From contig NZ_CP113064.1 in the NCBI RefSeq assembly GCF_026625805.1, forward strand, positions 3,016,657 through 3,080,656: a stretch of DNA of 64,000 nucleotides. Reading direction: 5' to 3'. Positions within the stretch are counted from its first letter, which is position 1. Every line of letters begins with the position of its first letter. The notes beneath the pieces were generated by a model, which worked only from the letters and a program-made list of their open reading frames with translations, searched no databases and was not told the origin of the DNA. A program made the translations under genes and the position numbers. This DNA comes from Brevundimonas sp. SL130. GTDB lineage: Bacteria > Pseudomonadota > Alphaproteobacteria > Caulobacterales > Caulobacteraceae. Positions 15,019 to 23,460 of the stretch are shown piece after piece.

Positions 15019-15041
15019 CTATCCACAGCCGTTGTGGTTAA
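15019..15041. promoter_or_regulatory. Inverted pair of DnaA-box-like nonamers
   Basis: CTATCCACA (15019-15027) and, in opposite orientation, TGTGGTTAA (15033-15041; complement TTAACCACA). Each differs by one base from the DnaA box TTATCCACA. They lie 50-70 bp upstream of the small gene at 15091. The perfect core TCCACA..TGTGG could equally be a hairpin or another factor's operator. Confidence 0.35.
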
Positions 15042-15090
15042 CCCACTGTCGTCTCGGTGCAGAAGCGCCTGTCTCACATCCGAGTGGTCC

Positions 15091-15357
15091 ATGTTTATCG
15101 CCATCGCCCGTCCGGCGGTGGAGCCCCAAGGCCCCGACACCGTCGCCGTCCCCGGCTCTTCCGCCATTTCTGAACCGACACCCCGCGCCCTGCATGCGCG
15201 CCTGCTGGAAAACGCCGCCCTCAGGCGGATGCGCGGCCTTGAACGCCGTCGTGAGCAGCGGCTTGATGACGCCGACTACTGGCTGCACGCCGCCCCTATG
15301 GCGGTGCAGAAGGCCAGCGCCCTGCGCGAGGACAAGAGTTTCGCGCCCCTGCCTTAG
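15091..15357 (+). CDS. Small conserved-looking hypothetical protein
   Basis: About 88 residues from an ATG at 15091 (MFIAIARPAVEP). The first half is Pro/Ser-rich. The second half is a charged helix ('LHARLLENAALRRMRGLERRREQRLDDADYWLHAA'). The frame is open back to 14956, but the upstream part looks like non-coding DNA with a promoter-like region. No known domain. A role in signalling or cell cycle cannot be judged from sequence. Confidence 0.5.
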   Translation: MFIAIARPAVEPQGPDTVAVPGSSAISEPTPRALHARLLENAALRRMRGLERRREQRLDDADYWLHAAPMAVQKASALREDKSFAPLP

Positions 15358-15365
15358 GCAAGAGC

Positions 15366-16310
15366 TTAACGCAGCTCGGGGGTCCGCCGGCGCAGCGACG
15401 CCTTCAGCTTGTCGAGCCTCCGCGCCGCCGACTTCGGGCGGACCCGTTCGCGGTGCTCAAAGCCGCCGCCCCAAAGGTCGTGCACGGCCTTCGCAAGGTG
15501 GGGATGTCGATCATGCTGGTGGACGATAGGGCTGACCGTGCCGTCCGGATTGACCACGCGGCCCTCACTGAACGCCAACCCCTCCCCCGGCGTCAGGCCC
15601 AAGGTCGCGACCCGGCCGTAGTTCGGTTGGATCGCCGCCGCTGTCAGTCCTTGGTGGATCGCCATGTTGAAGGCCGCCTGATCGGCGCCGAAAGCCCCGC
15701 CGATCTCAGACCGGGGCGTGGCCGCCAGCGACAGGATCAACCGCGACAGGCGCGCGACTTCGGCCCGAGGACCGAGAACCGTCCCGACGCACAGACAGGC
15801 CTTGTCGCCCAGTTGCGCGGCCTGGGCCTCGCCGAACAGGGCGCGCAGATACTTCATGTTGAAAGCATGGTCGGCCAAGGGCGCCTCGGCCTCGACGAAG
15901 GCTTCCACCCCCGCCGGCGGCCGCTCAAACGGCGGGGCCTGGAAGATGACGTCGCGCACGTCGCAGGCCAGGGCCGCGCCGGGCCGGTCGCCCAGCAGAC
16001 CGGCGAAGGCCACGAACCTCTGCATCACCGGATGGGGCGCCCAGCCGCGCCAGACCGGCGCATCGACGGCGGTCACGCCATGCTCGGCCAGGAAGGCGCG
16101 CAGCTCAGCATCCGCATCCACCACAAGCGCGACCGAACCGTCGAACACGGCCCGCAACGACAGCACGAATGGCGCGATGTCGGCGGCGTCATAGCCGGTG
16201 GCGTAGCCGACCACCGCATCGCCATCGGGCAAGGGCGTGATCCGGCGTCCGACCTCCAGCGCCTGGGCCAGCCAGTCCAGATAGTCCGACCGGACCGCCC
16301 CCTGTTTCAT
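15366..16310 (-). CDS. Putative glycosyltransferase-like (GT-A fold) protein
   Basis: A 314-residue protein with the outline of a nucleotide-sugar transferase: a hydrophobic 'AVVGYATGY' strand at the N-terminus, 'ALACDVRDVIFQAPPF' (a DxxD candidate metal-binding motif at about residue 115-125), and 'FGADQAAFNMAIHQG', typical of GT-A enzymes that recognise an acceptor. A His-rich 'IVHQHDRHPHLAKAVHDLWG' lies near the C-terminus. No signal or membrane segment. It starts 4 bp after carA, so the genes probably share a transcript, but no functional link is evident. Donor and acceptor unknown. Confidence 0.6.
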   Translation of the reverse strand: MKQGAVRSDYLDWLAQALEVGRRITPLPDGDAVVGYATGYDAADIAPFVLSLRAVFDGSVALVVDADAELRAFLAEHGVTAVDAPVWRGWAPHPVMQRFVAFAGLLGDRPGAALACDVRDVIFQAPPFERPPAGVEAFVEAEAPLADHAFNMKYLRALFGEAQAAQLGDKACLCVGTVLGPRAEVARLSRLILSLAATPRSEIGGAFGADQAAFNMAIHQGLTAAAIQPNYGRVATLGLTPGEGLAFSEGRVVNPDGTVSPIVHQHDRHPHLAKAVHDLWGGGFEHRERVRPKSAARRLDKLKASLRRRTPELR

Positions 16311-16314
16311 GGCG

Positions 16315-17475
16315 TCAGCGCGGGCCCATCAGGTCGGCGAACCGGTCGAACAGATACAGGCTGTCGGCCGGCCCGGGCGAGGCCTCGGGGTGGTGCTGGA
16401 CGCTGAAGATCGGCTTGTCCTTGACGGCGATGCCGCAGTTGGTGCCGTCGAACAGGCTGACGTGGGTTTCGGTGACGGCCTCGGGCAGACTGTCGCGATC
16501 AACGGTGAAACCGTGGTTCATCGACACGATCTCGACCTTGCCGGTGGTCAGATCCTTGACCGGATGGTTGGCGCCGTGGTGGCCCTGTTCCATCTTCACC
16601 GTCTTGGCGCCCAGGGCCAGGGCCAGCATCTGGTGGCCCAGGCAGATGCCCATCAGGGGCTTGCCGCTGGCGACCAGTTTCTGAATCTCGGGCACGGCGT
16701 ATTCGCCGGTCGCGGCCGGATCGCCCGGACCGTTCGACAGGACGACGCCGTCGGGATTGCGCGCCAGAACCTCTTCCGCCGTCGTCGTGGCCGGGACCAC
16801 AGTGATCTTGGCGCCGGTCGAGGCCAGGGCGCGCAGGATGTTGCGCTTCACCCCATAGTCGATGACGACCACGGTCTTGCGCCCTTGCGTCTTGGGGTGG
16901 CCTTCCGGCCATTCCCACAGGCCCTCGTCCCATTCGAACGCCTGAAGCGTCGAGGCGGGCTTGGCCAGGTCCAGGCCGACCAGACCGGTCCAGGCGCGCG
17001 CCTGGGCGATCAGGGCGTCCAGATCGAACTGGCCGTCCGGATTATGGGCGATGACCGCGTGGGGGGCGCCCTTGTCACGGATAATCTTGGTCAGGGCGCG
17101 GGTGTCCACGCCCGCCAGCCCGACCACGCCGCGCCGTTTCATCCAGTCGTCGAAACTGGCGTCGGACCGATAGTTGGCCGGATCGGTCGGCACGTCGCGG
17201 AAAATGGCGCCGCGCGCGGAGGTGTCCGAACCGCCGCCCATCTGTTCGATATCTTCGACGTTCGTGCCGGTGTTGCCGACATGGGGGAAGGTGAAGGCCA
17301 GGATCTGGCTCATGTAGGACGGGTCGGTCAGGATTTCCTGATAGCCGGTCATGGCGGTGTTGAAGACCACCTCACCCAGCGCCGATCCGACAGCGCCGAC
17401 GCCGATCCCTTGCAGGATCGTGCCGTCGGCGAGCGCGAGGACGCCCGTAGCGCCCGGAAGTATCTTGGTCGTCAT
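16315..17475 (-). CDS. carA: Carbamoyl-phosphate synthase small subunit
   Basis: A 386-residue glutamine amidotransferase subunit. It hydrolyses glutamine and channels ammonia to CarB, feeding arginine and pyrimidine synthesis. The N-terminal CarA domain includes '[21 protein letters not shown]'. The class-I glutaminase domain has the nucleophile Cys in '[15 protein letters not shown]' and the His-Glu pair in '[12 protein letters not shown]'. The start at 17475 has GGAG 7 nt upstream; the frame's earlier ATG at 17493 lies upstream of that site. carB is not in the window, so car genes are unlinked here. Confidence 0.96.
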   Translation of the reverse strand: MTTKILPGATGVLALADGTILQGIGVGAVGSALGEVVFNTAMTGYQEILTDPSYMSQILAFTFPHVGNTGTNVEDIEQMGGGSDTSARGAIFRDVPTDPANYRSDASFDDWMKRRGVVGLAGVDTRALTKIIRDKGAPHAVIAHNPDGQFDLDALIAQARAWTGLVGLDLAKPASTLQAFEWDEGLWEWPEGHPKTQGRKTVVVIDYGVKRNILRALASTGAKITVVPATTTAEEVLARNPDGVVLSNGPGDPAATGEYAVPEIQKLVASGKPLMGICLGHQMLALALGAKTVKMEQGHHGANHPVKDLTTGKVEIVSMNHGFTVDRDSLPEAVTETHVSLFDGTNCGIAVKDKPIFSVQHHPEASPGPADSLYLFDRFADLMGPR

Positions 17476-17575
17476 GGGCGCGCTCCTACACACGAATCCA
17501 GCCTAAACGGAGGCCGGAGACAAACGGCGGGGTCGTTAAGCCCTGCCGTGCGCCGGGTCAACGACCATCCGCATC

Positions 17576-19888
17576 TTACGCCGGTCCAACCAGCCGGAAC
17601 TGGGCCGTCGAACCGCCCTGGGCATGGGGCGCCAGCCACAGATCGAACAGGCCCGGCTCGATCCGATAGGCGTTGTCCGCACCGATGAAGCCCAACTGAC
17701 GGGCGTTCAGCGTGAAACGCACCGTCTCGGTCTGGCCCGGTCGCAGCGTCACCCGCTTGAAGTCCTTCAGCAACCGCCCCGGCTGGGTCAGGCTGGCGAC
17801 CCGGTCGTGGACATAGAGCTGCACCAGTTCCTCGGCGACGTGTGCGCCCCGGTTGGCGACGGTCACGGCCACGTCCAAGGTTCCGGCCCAGGCCAGTTCA
17901 TTGCTCGCCATCTCAACCGGACCATAGGCCACATCGCCATAGGTCAGGCCGTAGCCGAACGGATACAGGGCCGTATTGGTCGTCTCGCGATAGCGGGCCT
18001 TGTATTCCTCGATCGGCAGGGCCGGATTGGCCGGACGGCCGGTGTTCTTGTGGTCGTACGAATAGGGCTGCTGACCGGACTTGTGCGGGAAGCTGACCGG
18101 CAGGCGGGCCGACGGGCCGTGCGACCCGAAGATCACGTCAGCCACGGCGTTACCCATCTGCTCGCCCAGGAACCAGGTGACGACGATGGCCTGGGCGTTC
18201 TTGACATTGCCCTCCAGCGCCAGGGCTCGGCCGTTGCGCAGCAGGATGACCATCGGCTTGCCGGTGGCGGCCATGGCGTCGACCAGGGCCTGCTGCGGGG
18301 CCGGGACGACGATCTCGGTGCGCGACTGGGCCTCGCCCGACATCTTCTGGCTCTCGCCGATGGCCAGGACGATGACGTCGGCGTTTGCGGCGGCGCGGAT
18401 GGCGTCTTCGATGCCGCCGTCCAGCGGGGTCTCAATGCCCGAACCGCGCGCGACGGTCAGGGTTTGCGGATCGGTCATGGCGGCGCGGAAGCCGGCCTCC
18501 AGCGAAACCCGACGCTCCGGCGCGCCCCAGATGGTCCACGGGCCCCAGACATTGTCCACGTCGTCGGCGAAGGGGCCGACCAGGGCGATCTTCTGGCTCT
18601 TGTTCAGCGGCAGAAGCTGGTTGTCATTCTTCAGCAAGACCAGCGACTTGCGGCCGGCCTCGCGCGACAGGGCGATGTGGTCGTGCGAGCCGACCACGGC
18701 CTTTTCGCGCACCGGGTCGGTGCCGCGATAGGGATCGTCGAACAGGCCCAGGGCCGCCTTGGTGGTCAAGAGGCGACGCACCGCCTCGTCCAGCCGCGCC
18801 ATCGACACTTCGCCGCTCGCCACCAGGCTGGGCAGGTGTTCGAGATAGAGGCCCGACACCATCGAGACATCGACGCCGGCGTTGAAGGCGATGCGCGCCG
18901 CGTCGCGGCCGTCCTCGGCGAAGCCGTGGGCGACCAGTTCCTGTTCGGAGGTGTAGTCAGAGACCACAAAGCCCTCAAAACCCCATTCGCCGCGCAGGAT
19001 GTCGGTCAGCAGCTTGCGGCTGCCGGAAGCGGGCACGCCGTTCACATCGTTGAAGGCGCTCATGATCGACAGGGCGCCCGCTTCCACCGAAGCCTTGAAC
19101 GGCGGCAGGAAGACGCCGCGCAGCGTCTGTTCGCTCATGTCGGTGGTGTTGTACTCGACCCCGCCGATGGCGCCCGAATAGGCGGCCATATGTTTGGCGG
19201 TGGCCAGGACGGCGTCGCGATCGTCCAGCCCCTTGTCGCCCTGGAAGCCGCGCACCCGGGCGGCGGCCAACAGGTTGTTCAGCAGCACGTCCTCGCCGGC
19301 GCCCTCGACATTGCGGCCCCAGCGTTGGTCGCGCGCCACATCCACCATGGGGGCGTAGGTCTGGTGCACGGCGGACGCCGCCGTTTCGACCGCCGCCGCG
19401 CGGGCCGTACGGCGCGCCAGCTCGGTGTCGAAGGCCGCGGCCTCGGCCAGGGGCACGGGGAAGATAGTGGACAGGCCATGGATCACATCCGCCGCGAACA
19501 GCAGCGGGATCTTCAGCCGGCTTTCCTCCATCGCCACCTGCTGGATGCGGCGGCCGGTCTCGGCGCCGATGCCGTTGAACAGACTGCCGACCTTGCCTTC
19601 GCGGATCATGGCGGTGACGCGCGCGGGATCGCCGGTGCCGTCCAGCGGGTTGACCGCCGTCGGCATCCAGCGGAACGGGTCGGCCAACAGGTTCAGCTGC
19701 CCCGCCTTCTCTTCGACCGTCATCGCCGCGATCAGATCCTCGATCCTCTGGCGGTGGCGTTGCACGGTGCGCGAGGTTTCAGCGGAAACAGGCATGGGGA
19801 AGACTCCGGTGCCCATCAGGGCCAGAAGCCCCAGGCCAGACAAGAAGTTTCGACGGGAAGCCGAAGGCTTTATAGGTCGCGTCTTAAT
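17576..19888 (-). CDS. bglX: Periplasmic beta-glucosidase, GH3 family, Tat-exported
   Basis: A GH3 enzyme of about 750-770 residues, close to E. coli BglX (765). Order: signal, (beta/alpha)8 domain with 'AADVIHGLSTIFP' and nucleophile Asp in 'EGFVVSDYTSE', alpha/beta sandwich, and C-terminal fibronectin-like domain ('ELVQLYVHDRVASLTQPGRLLKDFKRV'). It should release terminal glucose from beta-glucosides in the periplasm. Start problem: no ATG, GTG or TTG lies upstream of TTG 19843, yet the frame upstream reads 'SASRRNFLSGLGLLALMG', a perfect twin-arginine signal. The strong site AAGGAG (six bases further up) points to an ATT codon at 19886-19888 as the start. Using 19843 would delete the twin arginines. 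Confidence 0.88.
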   Translation of the reverse strand: MKTRPIKPSASRRNFLSGLGLLALMGTGVFPMPVSAETSRTVQRHRQRIEDLIAAMTVEEKAGQLNLLADPFRWMPTAVNPLDGTGDPARVTAMIREGKVGSLFNGIGAETGRRIQQVAMEESRLKIPLLFAADVIHGLSTIFPVPLAEAAAFDTELARRTARAAAVETAASAVHQTYAPMVDVARDQRWGRNVEGAGEDVLLNNLLAAARVRGFQGDKGLDDRDAVLATAKHMAAYSGAIGGVEYNTTDMSEQTLRGVFLPPFKASVEAGALSIMSAFNDVNGVPASGSRKLLTDILRGEWGFEGFVVSDYTSEQELVAHGFAEDGRDAARIAFNAGVDVSMVSGLYLEHLPSLVASGEVSMARLDEAVRRLLTTKAALGLFDDPYRGTDPVREKAVVGSHDHIALSREAGRKSLVLLKNDNQLLPLNKSQKIALVGPFADDVDNVWGPWTIWGAPERRVSLEAGFRAAMTDPQTLTVARGSGIETPLDGGIEDAIRAAANADVIVLAIGESQKMSGEAQSRTEIVVPAPQQALVDAMAATGKPMVILLRNGRALALEGNVKNAQAIVVTWFLGEQMGNAVADVIFGSHGPSARLPVSFPHKSGQQPYSYDHKNTGRPANPALPIEEYKARYRETTNTALYPFGYGLTYGDVAYGPVEMASNELAWAGTLDVAVTVANRGAHVAEELVQLYVHDRVASLTQPGRLLKDFKRVTLRPGQTETVRFTLNARQLGFIGADNAYRIEPGLFDLWLAPHAQGGSTAQFRLVGPA

Positions 19889-20026
19889 GGGGCGCTCCTT
19901 CGGGAAGTTCTGGCGGGGAAGACCGGACTGCGAGTTTGGTGGCCTAACCTCTGGCGGCGGGCGCCGTCCAGACCCGCGCCGGATGTAAATGATGTAACTG
20001 TCCCGCCGCCAACCGCGATAAGCGGC

Positions 20027-20809
20027 TCAACCTAGGGCGATATCCAGGAACATCATGCCCACCAGGCCGATCATCAACCCGATCATCGAACTGTCGCCCT
20101 TGGACTGTTCGCGCGTCTGCGGAATGATCTCGGCGGTGACGACATAGATCATCGCGCCGGCCGCCAGACCCAGACCCCACGGCAGGGCGCCGGGCAACAT
20201 TCCGACCACTCCGGCGCCAATCAGGCCTCCGACCGGCTCGACCAGGCCGGAAGCCAGCGCGCCCAGAAAAGCCGGCCCGCGACCATAGCCCAAAGACGCC
20301 ATGGCGGCCGAGACAGCCAGGCCTTCCGGCATGTTCTGGATGCCGATCCCCAGGGCCGTGGCCAGCCCCTGGTGCATGTCGCCGCCGCCGAAACTAACGC
20401 CCACGGCCGCGCCTTCAGGGAAGTTGTGCAGGGTGATGGCGATGATGAACAGCCAGATGCGCCGTGCCAGATCCTTGGACTGGGCCGGGCCGATGGCCAG
20501 CATGTCCACAGGCGCGAAACGGTTCATCAGGCCGATGGCCGTCGCACCGATAAGCACCGCCGCCGCCATCGTCCCGGCCGCCCAGGCCTGAGACGCGCCG
20601 CCGGTTTGCAGCACGTCCACGCCGGGAATGATCAGCGAGAAGAAGGACGCCGCCAGCATGACCCCGGCGGCGAAACCCAGCAGCACGCTCTGGGTCTGCT
20701 CGCTCGGCTTCTTTAGGAACAGCATGGGCACGGCGCCCACCGCCGTCATCATGCCCGCCGCCAGACTGCCCAGGGCGCCGGCGGCGATCGGGGAAAGAGT
20801 TTCCATCAT
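20027..20809 (-). CDS. ZIP family metal transporter
   Basis: About 260 residues, all membrane: eight hydrophobic segments with the ZIP signature helices 'ALHNFPEG'-like 'ITLHNFPEGAAVGVSFG' (TM4) and 'GIGIQNMPEGLAVSAAM' (TM5), whose His, Asn and Glu bind zinc or other divalent cations. A variable loop separates TM3 and TM4. ZIP proteins import Zn, Fe or Mn into the cytoplasm. The two ATGs at 20809 and 20806 are the sensible starts; the open frame further upstream lies antisense to proB. Divergent from proB with only about 65 bp between starts. Confidence 0.9.
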   Translation of the reverse strand: MMETLSPIAAGALGSLAAGMMTAVGAVPMLFLKKPSEQTQSVLLGFAAGVMLAASFFSLIIPGVDVLQTGGASQAWAAGTMAAAVLIGATAIGLMNRFAPVDMLAIGPAQSKDLARRIWLFIIAITLHNFPEGAAVGVSFGGGDMHQGLATALGIGIQNMPEGLAVSAAMASLGYGRGPAFLGALASGLVEPVGGLIGAGVVGMLPGALPWGLGLAAGAMIYVVTAEIIPQTREQSKGDSSMIGLMIGLVGMMFLDIALG

Positions 20810-20873
20810 TCGCTTGCTGTGAAGGCCGACACAGCAAGAGACAAGCCCGAACAGTCGCGTTAGAGAAACCTTC

Positions 20874-22031
20874 ATGTCCCAAGTCGCCTGCCCCGCTCCT
20901 CGCCCGGACGCCGCTTCCGCCCTGGCTGCGGCGCGCCGGGTCGTGATCAAGATCGGATCTTCGTTGCTGATCGACGCCGAAACCCGGCGGCCGACGCACG
21001 ACTGGCTGGCGGCCGTGGCTCGTGATCTGGCAAGCCTGAAGGCCGAGGGGCGCGAGATCATTGTCGTCTCGTCGGGCTCCATCGCCTTGGGCCGCGGCCG
21101 TCTGCCGAACCTGGGGACGCGGCTGGAGGACAAGCAGGCGGCGGCTTCGGTCGGTCAGTCCCTGCTTATGGCCGCCTGGTCCGAGGCCTTGGCGCCGCAC
21201 GATCTGGTCGTCGGCCAGGTGCTGCTGACCCGCGACGACACAGAACGCCGCCGTCGCTGGCTGAACGGCCGCGCCACCGTCGAGGCCCTGCTGGGCCATG
21301 GGGTCATCCCCATCGTCAACGAAAACGACACCGTGGCGACGGAAGAAATCCGCTACGGCGACAACGATCGTCTGGCCGCGCGCACGGCTCAGCTGGCGCG
21401 GGCTGACCTGCTGATTTTGCTGTCGGATGTGGACGGCCTCTACACCGCCGACCCGCGCCGCGATCCCAACGCCGCCCACTTGCCGCTGATCGAGACGCTA
21501 AGCCCTGACATCCTGGCCATGGGCGGGGGCGCCAACGCACAGGCCGGGGTCGGGACCGGCGGCATGGCGACCAAGCTGGCGGCGGCCCAGATCGCCCGCT
21601 CGGCCGGTTGCGCCACCATCATCGCCTCGGGCCAGACCCTGTCGCCCTTGGCGGCCATAGCGGACGGCGCCCGCGCGACCCTGATCACCGCCCCCGACGG
21701 CCCCATGGCCGCCTACAAGCAATGGATCGCCGGCAGCCTGTCGCCGGCAGGAACCCTGACGCTGGACGCCGGGGCGGTGACGGCCCTGGCCGCCGGTAAA
21801 AGCCTGCTGCCCGCAGGCGTGACGGCCGTGACCGGCGACTTCGAAAAGGGCGATTGCGTGCGCCTGACCGATCTGGACGGCGCCTCGGTCGGGGTGGGCC
21901 TGGCCGCCTACGCCGCCGACGAAGCCGCCCGCATCCGGGGCCGCCGCAGCGACGAGATCGAGGCCATCCTCGGCTATCGCGGCGCCGCAGTGCTGATCCA
22001 CCGTGACGATATGGTTTTGGACGACCGATGA
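20874..22031 (+). CDS. proB: Glutamate 5-kinase
   Basis: A 385-residue amino-acid kinase plus C-terminal PUA domain (about residues 285-370). It phosphorylates L-glutamate, the first step to proline. Motifs: 'RVVIKIGSSLLID', 'IIVVSSGSIALGR', 'NENDTVATEEIRYGDNDRLAA', 'LLSDVDGLYTADPR' and 'GTGGMATKLAAAQIA'. The usual proline feedback site in the kinase domain appears intact. It overlaps proA by ATGA, so the two are translated as a coupled pair. proC is not in the window. Confidence 0.96.
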   Translation: MSQVACPAPRPDAASALAAARRVVIKIGSSLLIDAETRRPTHDWLAAVARDLASLKAEGREIIVVSSGSIALGRGRLPNLGTRLEDKQAAASVGQSLLMAAWSEALAPHDLVVGQVLLTRDDTERRRRWLNGRATVEALLGHGVIPIVNENDTVATEEIRYGDNDRLAARTAQLARADLLILLSDVDGLYTADPRRDPNAAHLPLIETLSPDILAMGGGANAQAGVGTGGMATKLAAAQIARSAGCATIIASGQTLSPLAAIADGARATLITAPDGPMAAYKQWIAGSLSPAGTLTLDAGAVTALAAGKSLLPAGVTAVTGDFEKGDCVRLTDLDGASVGVGLAAYAADEAARIRGRRSDEIEAILGYRGAAVLIHRDDMVLDDR

Positions 22032-23305
22032 CCGATCTTGAGACCCGAATGCTCGACACTCAGATGCTAGAAAGGGGCCGCCGCGCCCGCGCCGCCGCCG
22101 CCGGCCTGCGCGACGCGACGGCCGCCGCCCGCACCCGCGCACTGGAGATCCTGTCCGAAAAGCTGACGGCCGCCGAAACCGACATCCTGGCCGCCAATGT
22201 CCGCGATGTGGACGCCGCCCGCGCCAACGGCATGACCGAGGCCCTGATTGACCGGCTGTCGCTGACGCCCGCGCGCGTCGCCGGCATGGCCCAGGCCGTG
22301 GCGACCATCGCCGCCGTGCCCGACCCCCTGGGCGTCGAGACCGAACGCTGGACCCCGGCCAACGGCCTGGACATCGCCCGGGTCCGCACCCCCATCGGGG
22401 TCCTGGGCGTCATCTATGAGAGCCGGCCCAATGTCACCGCCGACGCGGCCGCCCTGTGCATCCGTTCCGGGAACGCCGCCATCCTGCGCTGCGGATCGGA
22501 CTGTCTCCAGTCATCTCTGGCCATCGCCGGGCTGATTGGCGAAGCCCTGGCGCTGGCCGGCCTGCCCGCCGACGCGGTGCAACTGGTCGATACGCCGGAT
22601 CGCGAGGCCGTGGGCCTGATGCTAGGCGGGTTGGACGGCGCTATCGACGTCATCATTCCGCGCGGCGGCAAGAGTCTGGTCGCGCGGGTCCAGGCCGAGG
22701 CGAAGACGGCGGTGCTCAGCCATCTTGAGGGTCTGAACCATACCTATCTGCACGAGGCGGCCGATTTGGACGCCGCCCGCGCCATTGTGCTGAACGCCAA
22801 GATGCGGCGGGTGTCGGTCTGCGGCGCGACCGAGACCCTGCTGGTGGACCGCGCCGGCGCCGCTCGCCTGCTGCCCCCGGTCGCCGCCGACCTGATCGCC
22901 GCCGGCTGCGAACTGCGCGGCGACGCCGAGGCCTTGGCCCTGGTCCCCGCCATGATCCCGGCGACCGACGCCGACTGGACCACCGAATATCTGGCGCCCA
23001 TCCTGGCGGTGCGGATCGTCGATGACCTGGACGCAGCGACGGCCCACATCGCCCGCTACGGCTCGGGCCACACCGAGGCGATCATCACGACGGACGCCCA
23101 GGCCGCAGAACGGTTCGCGGCGCGGGTGGACAGCGCCATCGTCCTGATCAACGCCTCGACCCAGTTCGCCGACGGCGGCGAGTTCGGCTTCGGCGGCGAG
23201 ATCGGCATCTCCACCGCCCGCCTGCACGCCCGCGGCCCGGTCGGGGCGGAACAACTCACGACCTACAAATATGTGGTGCGCGGTCAGGGCCAGACACGGC
23301 CTTGA
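22028..23305 (+). CDS. proA: Gamma-glutamyl phosphate reductase
   Basis: A 425-residue aldehyde-dehydrogenase-fold enzyme that reduces glutamyl 5-phosphate to the semialdehyde with NADPH. Motifs: 'RVRTPIGVLGVIYESRPNVTADAAALCIRSGNA' region, 'LVDTPDREAV', 'IIPRGGKSLV', and the catalytic Cys in 'MRRVSVCGATETLLVD'. The C-terminal 'ASTQFADGGEFGFGGEIGISTARLHARGPVG' is diagnostic. Length is normal. Coupled to proB through an ATGA overlap. Confidence 0.96.
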   Translation: MTDLETRMLDTQMLERGRRARAAAAGLRDATAAARTRALEILSEKLTAAETDILAANVRDVDAARANGMTEALIDRLSLTPARVAGMAQAVATIAAVPDPLGVETERWTPANGLDIARVRTPIGVLGVIYESRPNVTADAAALCIRSGNAAILRCGSDCLQSSLAIAGLIGEALALAGLPADAVQLVDTPDREAVGLMLGGLDGAIDVIIPRGGKSLVARVQAEAKTAVLSHLEGLNHTYLHEAADLDAARAIVLNAKMRRVSVCGATETLLVDRAGAARLLPPVAADLIAAGCELRGDAEALALVPAMIPATDADWTTEYLAPILAVRIVDDLDAATAHIARYGSGHTEAIITTDAQAAERFAARVDSAIVLINASTQFADGGEFGFGGEIGISTARLHARGPVGAEQLTTYKYVVRGQGQTRP

Positions 23306-23356
23306 GCGGCCAAGGTTTGCTGTTCGGAACCCGAAAAACCGCGCAATGAATTCATT

Positions 23357-23384
23357 CCCACGCATTCAACGCGGGATTATTTTT
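23357..23384 (+). terminator. Possible terminator after proA
   Basis: An imperfect stem CCCACGC / GCGGG followed by ATTATTTTT, 52 bp after the proA stop and 75 bp before gltD. Stem is weak; the T-run is the better half of the evidence. Confidence 0.4.
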
Positions 23385-23460
23385 GCAATTTAGTCATCTT
23401 TAGCCCCTGTCACGCAAACGGTAATTGCGCGAGCCCCGCCATTTGCGGCATATGCGCGGC

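Noticed and set aside
15019..15041. Chromosome origin, from the DnaA-like boxes and the presence of hem genes.
   Set aside because: Only two imperfect boxes, no AT-rich unwinding region, and the origin-linked gene in Caulobacter is hemE, which is not here.
17624..20035. An 803-codon plus-strand frame opposite the beta-glucosidase.
   Set aside because: Codon-bias shadow: low-complexity Arg/Gly/His/Gln composition and no domain; the minus-strand GH3 enzyme is unmistakable.
23306..23460. Attenuator or leader peptide before gltD, by analogy with thr.
   Set aside because: No short frame enriched in a relevant codon; only a weak hairpin with a T-run that better fits a proA terminator.
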